Of a stretch of DNA of 10,721 nt, positions 5,542 through 10,721 are shown piece by piece (the first letter of the stretch is position 1; every line of letters starts with the position of its first letter). A model generated the notes under the pieces. That model searched no databases. It was given only the letters and a program-made list of their open reading frames with translations, and was not told the origin of the DNA. The translations under genes and the position numbers were made by a program. This stretch comes from Chitinophagales bacterium (GTDB lineage: Bacteria > Bacteroidota > Bacteroidia > Chitinophagales > BACL12), in the NCBI GenBank assembly GCA_014380545.1, contig JACMJP010000511.1, positions 1 through 10,721 of the forward strand, in the 5' to 3' direction.

Positions 5542-5916
5542 TTATTCTATTATGATAGTGGAAGTAAATGAGGTCGTATTTCCAGTTACTGATATTAGGT
5601 AGGTTCCTGAAGCAATTTGGGCTGGTAACGAAATTTTTAATGGGCCTTGTGTTTCTGTATGTATATTTTCTGATAATAAATTGCCAAGTACATCGGTTAA
5701 TGTGATGCGTACAATCTCGTCAGAAATACCTTCTTCAAACTGAATAAACAGTACATCATGGGCAGGATTCGGATAAATATTGAGAGAGGTATTTTCTATA
5801 TCACTTAACCTTAGAAGTAATGTCAATTTTATTTTATTTGATGCAATTGAGCAGATACCTGTGGTAACAATACATTTATAATTTCCCGGCAGGGTAGTTA
5901 TATATGTATTTGATCT
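5542..5916 (-). pseudogene. Truncated T9SS-secreted protein: Ig-like half domain plus sorting domain
   Basis: The C-terminal part is a type IX secretion sorting domain: LNIYPNPAHDVLFIQFEEG, then RITLTDVLGNLLSE, and a final SGTYLISVTGNTTSFTSTII. Before it, SNTYITTLPGNYKCIVTTGI plus CSIASNKIKLTL is the second half of an Ig-like adhesin repeat, usually written as ATSNTYTA..GxYxCVVT..CS..SN. Upstream of Ser46 of the open frame (near 5913) the likeness ends. The frame runs on only as antisense of the ftsK promoter and start (to 6048), with no credible signal peptide. Full-length T9SS cargo needs a Sec signal peptide and usually spans several hundred residues. I read this as the 3' remnant of a larger secreted protein cut off when this locus was rearranged. 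The reading frame itself is unbroken, so the 3' end has not decayed much. Confidence 0.65.
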
Positions 5917-5953
5917 TGGACAATATACTATCTTTTGGGCAAAACCCGTTCTC

Positions 5954-5987
5954 TTGGCTCTTTCCTGCTTTCCTATTTTTACATTTG
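5954..5987 (+). promoter_or_regulatory. Predicted ftsK promoter
   Basis: TACATTTG at 5980-5987 matches the Bacteroidota -7 consensus TAnnTTTG exactly. A TTG at 5954-5956 lies 23 bases upstream, at the long end of the usual spacing. Transcription would start near 5992-5994, giving a leader of about 18 nt before the ATG at 6011. Confidence 0.6.
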
Positions 5988-6010
5988 ACAAAGTGGCGAA
6001 AGAAAATACG

Positions 6011-8449
6011 ATGGCAGAAAATAAAAAAACCTCAGCAGGGAAATCCAAAGCAGCAAAAAAAGGTGGGTTTATTTCTTTTTTGAAAGACGACAGAACAAAA
6101 AAAATAACCGGTATTATTTTTATATTATTTAGTTTCTTTTTATTTGTTTCCTTTTTGTCTTACATTTTCACATGGAAAACTGATCAGGATAAAATATGGC
6201 AACATCCCTGGTCGCAGGTTTTTAATGGAGATTTTATTGCGGCAAATCATCTCGGCAGGTTAGGAGCATTTGTAAGTCACCAGTTTTTTTATGTTTGGTT
6301 TGGTATTCCCAGTTTTTTTATTGCAGTGTGGTTTTTCACAGTCGGCATGAATACATTTTTTAAAAAGAAAGTATTTAATAATAAAAAACTGATTGGTCAG
6401 GGCGCTGTTATTATGCTTTGGATCAGCACTATGTTCGGGTTTTTTTTATACCGGAATCCATTTGCATGGGGTGGTGGTTTTGGAAGAGGAACGTCTCTTT
6501 ACCTTGAAAATATATTTGGAAAAGTTGGCGCTGCCGCAATACTTACAGTTTTACTTGTTGTATACCTGATTGTATTTACTAAAATTGATTTTAGCTTTTT
6601 ACTAAATGTATTTAAGTCAAGGCAAAAAATAATAAGCGGAAATGATACGCTCACTGAAAATGATACGATGGTTTCAGAAAAGATAAGTGAAAAAGAAAAT
6701 ATCGTTATACCGCCAACTTATTATTCACATGAAGAAGTAGAGCCTGCAATTAAGATGGAGTTGAAAACAGTAAAACCGCTTGCAGAAAATAAAACTGCAG
6801 CTGATGAAACTGTCACATTAGAGGTTGAGCCTCCCCCCGTAACTGAAATGTATAAAGATGATGAGATTGAATTAGACATTAACGAACCTGCAGAAGAAAA
6901 AGTTGATCTGGATGATTATTATGAAGATAACAAAAATGTAAACTTTGATCCCACACTTGATCTTTCAAATTATCAATATCCTCCGCTTGAATTACTCGAA
7001 GAATATGTAAGTGAAACAGTTTCAATAAATACAGATGAATTAGAAAGGAACAAAGATCAAATTATAGCTACATTGAATAACTATAATATTCAAATCTCTA
7101 AAATTAAAGCAACTATAGGGCCCACTGTTACACTATATGAAATAATTCCGGCAGCCGGTGTGCGCATTTCTAAAATAAAAAATTTGGAAGATGATATTGC
7201 ATTAAGTCTTGCTGCACTTGGAATCAGAATTATTGCACCAATTCCCGGCAAAGGAACAATTGGAATTGAAGTTCCGAATGTAAATAAGGAAACAGTATCA
7301 ATGAAAAGCCAAATTGCATCTGATAAATTTCAGCATGCAAAAATGGATCTGCCTATTTGTTTAGGGAAAACAATTTCAAGTGAAAATTATATTGCCGACC
7401 TAACCCGTATGCCGCATTTATTAATGGCAGGTGCAACAGGCCAGGGAAAATCAGTTGGAATAAATGCGATATTAATTTCATTACTCTACAAAAAACATCC
7501 ATCTCAATTAAAATTTGTAATGGTTGATCCTAAAAAAGTTGAATTAAGTTTATTCAGTGCAATTGAAAAACATTTTCTTGCAAAATTACCCGGCGAAGAA
7601 GATGCGATCATGACGGATACAAAAAAAGTAGTGCATACTTTAAATGCTTTATGCATTGAAATGGATACACGATATGAATTATTAAAAAATGCACAGGTAA
7701 GAAATATTAAAGAGTACAATACAAAATTCATGAAGCGGAAATTAAATCCGAAAGAGGGCCATCAGTTTTTACCTTATATTGTTTTAGTAATTGATGAATT
7801 TGCAGATCTTATAATGACTGCAGGAAAAGAAATTGAAATGCCGATAGCAAGAATTGCACAGCTTGCGAGAGCGGTAGGTTTGCATTGCGTAATTGCAACA
7901 CAACGCCCATCAGTAAATATTATCACAGGAACAATTAAAGCAAATTTTCCTGCCCGGGTTGCATTTAAAGTTGCAAGTAAAGTGGACTCCAGAACAATTT
8001 TGGATAGCAGCGGTGCGGAGCAATTAATTGGAAGGGGAGATATGTTGCTTGCAATAGGGAGTGATGTTATCAGGTTGCAGTGCCCGTTTGTTGATACGCC
8101 TGAAGTAGATAAAGTTGTTGGATTTATTGCTTCGCAGCAAGGATATAATGAAGCATTTTTATTACCTGAATTTATTGATGAAGCTGATCAGAAAGATAAA
8201 ATTGAATCGTTTGCAAGCGACGAAAGAGATAGCTTATTTGAAGAAGCGGCAAGAATAATTGTACAACATCAGCAAGGCTCCACATCATTGATACAGCGCA
8301 GATTAAAACTCGGCTATAACCGGGCAGGAAGGCTCATGGACCAATTGGAAGCAGCTGGGATTGTAGGGCAAAATGCAGGCAGCAAAGCCCGTGATGTTCT
8401 GTATCATGATATGGTTGAGCTGGAACGGTATTTGCAAAACCTCACCTGA
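6011..8449 (+). CDS. ftsK: DNA translocase FtsK
   Basis: FtsK/SpoIIIE-type translocase of 812 aa, located at the division septum, where it pumps chromosomal DNA and, in known systems, activates XerCD at dif. I start at ATG 6011 (MAENKKTSAG), behind the predicted promoter, not at TTG 5954. A basic N-terminus is followed by four membrane segments (about 33-54, 92-114, 128-147, 172-190). An acidic, low-complexity linker follows (about 205-330). The motor carries the alpha domain (about 340-425), Walker A GATGQGKS (474-481), MVDPKKVELSLF (504-515), Walker B VLVIDEF (591-597) and ATQRPSVNIITG (629-640). The C-terminal gamma domain (about 738-805, LIQRRLKLGYNRAGRLMDQL) is the winged helix that reads polar DNA signals such as KOPS. 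Length and domain order are normal for Bacteroidota. The lolA-like gene follows after 38 bases. Confidence 0.97.
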   Translation: MAENKKTSAGKSKAAKKGGFISFLKDDRTKKITGIIFILFSFFLFVSFLSYIFTWKTDQDKIWQHPWSQVFNGDFIAANHLGRLGAFVSHQFFYVWFGIPSFFIAVWFFTVGMNTFFKKKVFNNKKLIGQGAVIMLWISTMFGFFLYRNPFAWGGGFGRGTSLYLENIFGKVGAAAILTVLLVVYLIVFTKIDFSFLLNVFKSRQKIISGNDTLTENDTMVSEKISEKENIVIPPTYYSHEEVEPAIKMELKTVKPLAENKTAADETVTLEVEPPPVTEMYKDDEIELDINEPAEEKVDLDDYYEDNKNVNFDPTLDLSNYQYPPLELLEEYVSETVSINTDELERNKDQIIATLNNYNIQISKIKATIGPTVTLYEIIPAAGVRISKIKNLEDDIALSLAALGIRIIAPIPGKGTIGIEVPNVNKETVSMKSQIASDKFQHAKMDLPICLGKTISSENYIADLTRMPHLLMAGATGQGKSVGINAILISLLYKKHPSQLKFVMVDPKKVELSLFSAIEKHFLAKLPGEEDAIMTDTKKVVHTLNALCIEMDTRYELLKNAQVRNIKEYNTKFMKRKLNPKEGHQFLPYIVLVIDEFADLIMTAGKEIEMPIARIAQLARAVGLHCVIATQRPSVNIITGTIKANFPARVAFKVASKVDSRTILDSSGAEQLIGRGDMLLAIGSDVIRLQCPFVDTPEVDKVVGFIASQQGYNEAFLLPEFIDEADQKDKIESFASDERDSLFEEAARIIVQHQQGSTSLIQRRLKLGYNRAGRLMDQLEAAGIVGQNAGSKARDVLYHDMVELERYLQNLT

Positions 8450-8463
8450 TTTTTTTAATTTTG
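8431..8463 (+). promoter_or_regulatory. Predicted promoter of the lolA-like gene, partly inside ftsK
   Basis: TTTG at 8431-8434 and TAATTTTG at 8456-8463 match the Bacteroidota -33 and -7 elements with an ideal 21-base spacer. The -33 element lies within the last codons of ftsK. Transcription would start near 8469, about 19 nt before the ATG at 8488. The gene can therefore be expressed apart from ftsK. Confidence 0.7.
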
Positions 8464-8487
8464 CAATCCTTTCAAACAACAACATCA

Positions 8488-9132
8488 ATGAAAAAAATAT
8501 TTTCTATCGTACTCTTCGTAATAATTGGTACATCCTTATTTGCACAATCAGATGCAAATGCTACCAAATTAATTAAAGCTGTAAGCCACAAATACAATAA
8601 TTTTAAAACAATGGTTATGGATGTAACACTCACTATAGAAAACCGTGAGAGCAAAAGCAAGGAAGAGCGTAAAGGAAAGGTTATGGTAAAAGGAAATAAA
8701 TTCAATGTGAATTTAGATAACCAGGTAATTATATGCGACTCAAAAAACACCTGGGTATATTTGAAAGACGCCAACGAAGTGCAGATAAATGATTTTGATC
8801 CAAAAGATGAATGGCCTACTCCCGATAAAGTTTTAAAAATTGCAGAAAAAGATTTCACCTGCTACATGGGGGAGAAAATTACTGAAGCCGGAAAAACTTT
8901 ACAAAATATAGAATTAGTTCCTCTTAATAAAAATGCTAACTACAGCAAGATAAAATTATTTATTAATACAGCTGATAATTCTATTGTACGAGGTATAATG
9001 TATGATAAAAATGCAATGTTATATACTTACACTATTAATAATTTTAAAGGAAATGGCGATGTGGCAGATACAAATTTTACATTTGATAAAAGTAAATATC
9101 CCGGAGTGGAAGTGATTGATTTGAGAGAGTGA
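8488..9132 (+). CDS. lolA: LolA-like periplasmic outer-membrane lipoprotein carrier
   Basis: The 214-aa protein has a Sec signal peptide (MKKIFSIVLFVIIGTSLFAQ, cleaved after Ala19 or Gln20). The mature part follows the LolA/DUF-type half-barrel plan: KLIKAVSHKYNNFKTMVMDV as the first helix, then repeating strands (GKVMVKGNKFNV, NTWVYLKDANEVQINDF), a DEWPTPDKVLKI helix and IKLFINTADNSIVRGIMYD near the end. LolA carries lipoproteins from the LolCDE transporter across the periplasm to the outer membrane. ftsK followed by lolA is a conserved neighbourhood in Bacteroidota and also in Proteobacteria, which supports the name. The start is ATG 8488; a TTG at 8461 lies within the -7 box. Bacteroidota have several LolA paralogues, so this could be a specialised one. 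The gene ends as it converges on a short minus-strand gene. Confidence 0.82.
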   Translation: MKKIFSIVLFVIIGTSLFAQSDANATKLIKAVSHKYNNFKTMVMDVTLTIENRESKSKEERKGKVMVKGNKFNVNLDNQVIICDSKNTWVYLKDANEVQINDFDPKDEWPTPDKVLKIAEKDFTCYMGEKITEAGKTLQNIELVPLNKNANYSKIKLFINTADNSIVRGIMYDKNAMLYTYTINNFKGNGDVADTNFTFDKSKYPGVEVIDLRE

Positions 9133-9417
9133 AAAGAAATTTAAGTATCCAAAAAAATGAAATATACCTTCCAAATACCCGCCCCCTTTTTTAAAATAGC
9201 ATCCATAAAAGCTTACCACATCTTTTCTTAATATTGCTGATTCGAAGTACATTCCGGGAACAATTTCTTTTTTAAAGCCATAGGGAACTGGTTTATTTCC
9301 TATTAATTCTATTCCTGTATCAGAATTTTTTGTGATAACCATTGGAGGGCAACATTTTTCAAGACATTCTTTGAGTGTATTGAACATTGCAGTTTTTGCT
9401 TCAGCAGTAAGTGGCAT
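9019..9417 (-). CDS. Conserved hypothetical protein with doubtful 3' end
   Basis: The 132-residue frame starts at ATG 9417 with a well-formed domain: MPLTAEAKTAMFNTLKECLE, KCCPPMVITKNSDTGIELIG, then PYGFKKEIVPGMYFESAILR and KDVVSFYGCYF (to about residue 75). It resembles small Bacteroidota proteins in the DUF1801-like style, which continue with a second half ending in a GKxCF-type motif; this comparison is from memory. Here the half after residue 75 is unlike that: it runs through AAAAAAGGGGGCGGG (minus strand) and then reads 114 bases antisense to the lolA-like gene. A shift by one base in this homopolymer would give an ending IWKVYFIFLDT with a stop at 9141-9143, just clear of lolA. The gene may thus be 3'-truncated or frameshifted. 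Function is unknown. Confidence 0.5.
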   Translation of the reverse strand: MPLTAEAKTAMFNTLKECLEKCCPPMVITKNSDTGIELIGNKPVPYGFKKEIVPGMYFESAILRKDVVSFYGCYFKKGGGYLEGIFHFFGYLNFFSLSQINHFHSGIFTFIKCKICICHIAISFKIINSVSI

Positions 9418-9440
9418 AGTTGTAATTTAGTACACTAAAT

Positions 9441-9479
9441 AAAAAATTCCTGCAAATGATTTATTTGCAGGAATTTTTT
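9441..9479. terminator. Intrinsic terminator after the M23 peptidase gene
   Basis: Seventeen bases at 9441-9457 (AAAAAATTCCTGCAAAT) pair perfectly with 9463-9479 around a five-base loop GATTT. On the minus strand the stem ends in a T run, correctly placed 18 bases after the peptidase stop at 9498. It also lies just upstream of the next minus-strand gene (ATG 9417), so it insulates that gene. The A/T flanks could also stop plus-strand transcription. Confidence 0.9.
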
Positions 9480-9497
9480 TAGGTCTTAGAAATAATT

Positions 9498-10721
9498 TTA
9501 TTGAATTACTACTTTTTGCGTTTCTATAATACCATCATGATTTAGCTCAACAAAATAAATTCCTTTTGGCTGCGATTGCATATCTATTATTTCAGAAAAT
9601 TCATCTGTAATTTCAAAGTCGTCTGAAACATAAATGAGTTCCCCCATCATATTTCTGACAGACACCTGCATTTTAGATAATACATTTCCTTTAAAATAAA
9701 TAGTGAACATTCCGAGATTCGGATTTGGATATACATTTAATTTATCATTTTCAATAACTAACTCTTCTTCAGTTTCTTTTAATCCGCCTATAGTGCAATC
9801 ATCTAATTGTGCAATAAATTCACAATTAGCAGTTGCCTTAAATCCAACATTTAATTTAATATGATTTTCAGCTTCATATAATATCTGATTTGAAGATGTT
9901 CCTGAGATCGTAGCCGTTGAATTAATATTATCACCGCTTATATAACCTTTATGTCCACTTTGTGCACCTGATAACGTTAATGCTGCGGGACAATTAACTG
10001 TAAAATAATGATCATATGTTTTCCCGTCATGTATAACTCTAACCCTGTATGTTCCTGTTGAGTAGAATAAAAGATTTTCCGTAAATGTGAATGTTACTTT
10101 TTCATAATCGGCTAAAGCAACATAATCAAAACTTTCCTGCACAACTCCTGCACTATTAAAAATATCAATATCCAAACCATCACCTACTAAAAAATCCCGC
10201 ATAGAAACACCTATATATAAATTTGCACCCACATTAAAATGGTTACTAAAATTTACATTTTCATTACTTCCACTTTCATAATCTACGCAATCTTTAAATT
10301 CAGGAAGTTCATCATGCGTTGTTACCCTTATGAGCTGTGGTTCGGTATAAGGAATCTGATCTATCCACTGGCTCTCTGTAACATCATCATTACATCCTTC
10401 AGTATCAAACCAAGGTTCTATATACGTACAACCCTCGCAGGGGCGTACTTCAAAATGTAAATGGGGCCCCGATGAATTTCCTGAACTACCGAGTTTACCT
10501 AAAAATTGACCAGTTACAACTTCATCTCCATCTTCCAGCGCAGCTACGGTTCCTTCTTTTAAATGTGCATATACAGTGATGCTCCAATCATCATGACGCA
10601 AGGCAACAAAATTCCCGTAATAACCACCATTAAAATCTGCTTCGTCTCCAAGAGTATGAGTGCCACTACCGCAATTTCTATCAAAGTATCCATCTTCTAT
10701 ATAAATAACTTCGCCATCTGC
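9498..10721 (-). CDS. Secreted M23-family metallopeptidase with T9SS sorting domain (5' end outside window)
   Basis: The frame is open to the right edge, giving 407 visible residues; the beginning is missing. The N-terminal visible part is an M23 (LytM/lysostaphin-like) domain: ADGEVIYIEDGY, GGYYGNFVALRHDDW (32-46), TVYAHLKEG with His53, then VVTGQFLGKLGSSGNSSGPH and HLHFEV with His87 and His89, which match the catalytic or zinc HxH motif. The first zinc His and Asp would lie outside the window. M23 enzymes cut peptide cross-links in peptidoglycan or glycine-rich peptides. A beta-rich region of unknown family follows (about 120-320). The last 80 residues form a T9SS sorting domain (LNVYPNPNLGMFTIYFKG, VSVRNMMGELIY, PKGIYFVELNHDG, KVVIQ), so the enzyme is exported to the surface or medium. 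The in-frame TTG near 10601 is internal and not a start. Confidence 0.92.
   Translation of the reverse strand, partial: ADGEVIYIEDGYFDRNCGSGTHTLGDEADFNGGYYGNFVALRHDDWSITVYAHLKEGTVAALEDGDEVVTGQFLGKLGSSGNSSGPHLHFEVRPCEGCTYIEPWFDTEGCNDDVTESQWIDQIPYTEPQLIRVTTHDELPEFKDCVDYESGSNENVNFSNHFNVGANLYIGVSMRDFLVGDGLDIDIFNSAGVVQESFDYVALADYEKVTFTFTENLLFYSTGTYRVRVIHDGKTYDHYFTVNCPAALTLSGAQSGHKGYISGDNINSTATISGTSSNQILYEAENHIKLNVGFKATANCEFIAQLDDCTIGGLKETEEELVIENDKLNVYPNPNLGMFTIYFKGNVLSKMQVSVRNMMGELIYVSDDFEITDEFSEIIDMQSQPKGIYFVELNHDGIIETQKVVIQ

Noticed and set aside
8472..8858. Minus-strand open frame of 128 codons inside the lolA-like gene
   Set aside because: Antisense of a gene with signal peptide, promoter and conserved context; no family pattern.
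1..10721. tRNA, rRNA, complete insertion sequence, CRISPR array, integrase or attachment site
   Set aside because: No cloverleaf, rRNA-like stretch, transposase or recombinase motif, or matching direct repeats at element ends were found by reading both strands.

Overview
The window looks like chromosomal DNA of a Bacteroidota bacterium, probably of the Chitinophagales/Sphingobacteriales/Saprospirales type. It is AT-rich. Two proteins end in type IX secretion (T9SS) sorting domains with the YPNP motif. One lipoprotein has the Cys-N-K-E-K-E-E start seen in exported Bacteroidota lipoproteins. Several promoters fit the phylum-specific TAnnTTTG -7 element (TATATTTG before hipB, TACATTTG before ftsK, TAATTTTG before the lolA-like gene). 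The taxonomic call is inference from these traits, since there is no rRNA in the window.

Left part (1-2853), accessory in character. Positions 1-127 hold a fragment of an amino-acid adenylation (NRPS-type) domain on the minus strand, cut off abruptly just before its ATP-binding core motif. Positions 113-549 hold the remains of a broken plus-strand gene readable only across frameshifts and stops. Directly after it comes a complete tripartite HipBST-like toxin-antitoxin operon: a HipB-type DNA-binding protein, a separate HipS-type small protein matching the HipA N-terminal subdomain, and a HipT/HipA kinase, joined by 14-nt and 4-nt overlaps. Its promoter region carries four 18-bp palindromes (consensus near TATACCCTARAGGGTATA) whose centres lie exactly 41 bp apart. 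This is the most striking feature of the window. A convergent, unrecognised 213-aa gene with a possible helix-turn-helix follows.

Middle (2854-5541). A small DUF3820 gene on the plus strand and a surface-type lipoprotein on the minus strand converge on a strong bidirectional hairpin terminator. Upstream of the lipoprotein is a predicted outer-membrane beta-barrel protein, also on the minus strand. About 460 bases without a convincing gene come next.

Right part (5542-10721), core genome. A truncated T9SS secreted-protein remnant lies head to head with ftsK (DNA translocase of division and chromosome segregation). ftsK is followed by a LolA-like periplasmic lipoprotein carrier with its own promoter inside the ftsK 3' end. 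A short conserved hypothetical gene with a doubtful, possibly frameshifted 3' end converges on lolA. The window closes with the C-terminal 407 residues of a secreted M23 metallopeptidase carrying a T9SS sorting domain, followed by a perfect 17-bp hairpin terminator.
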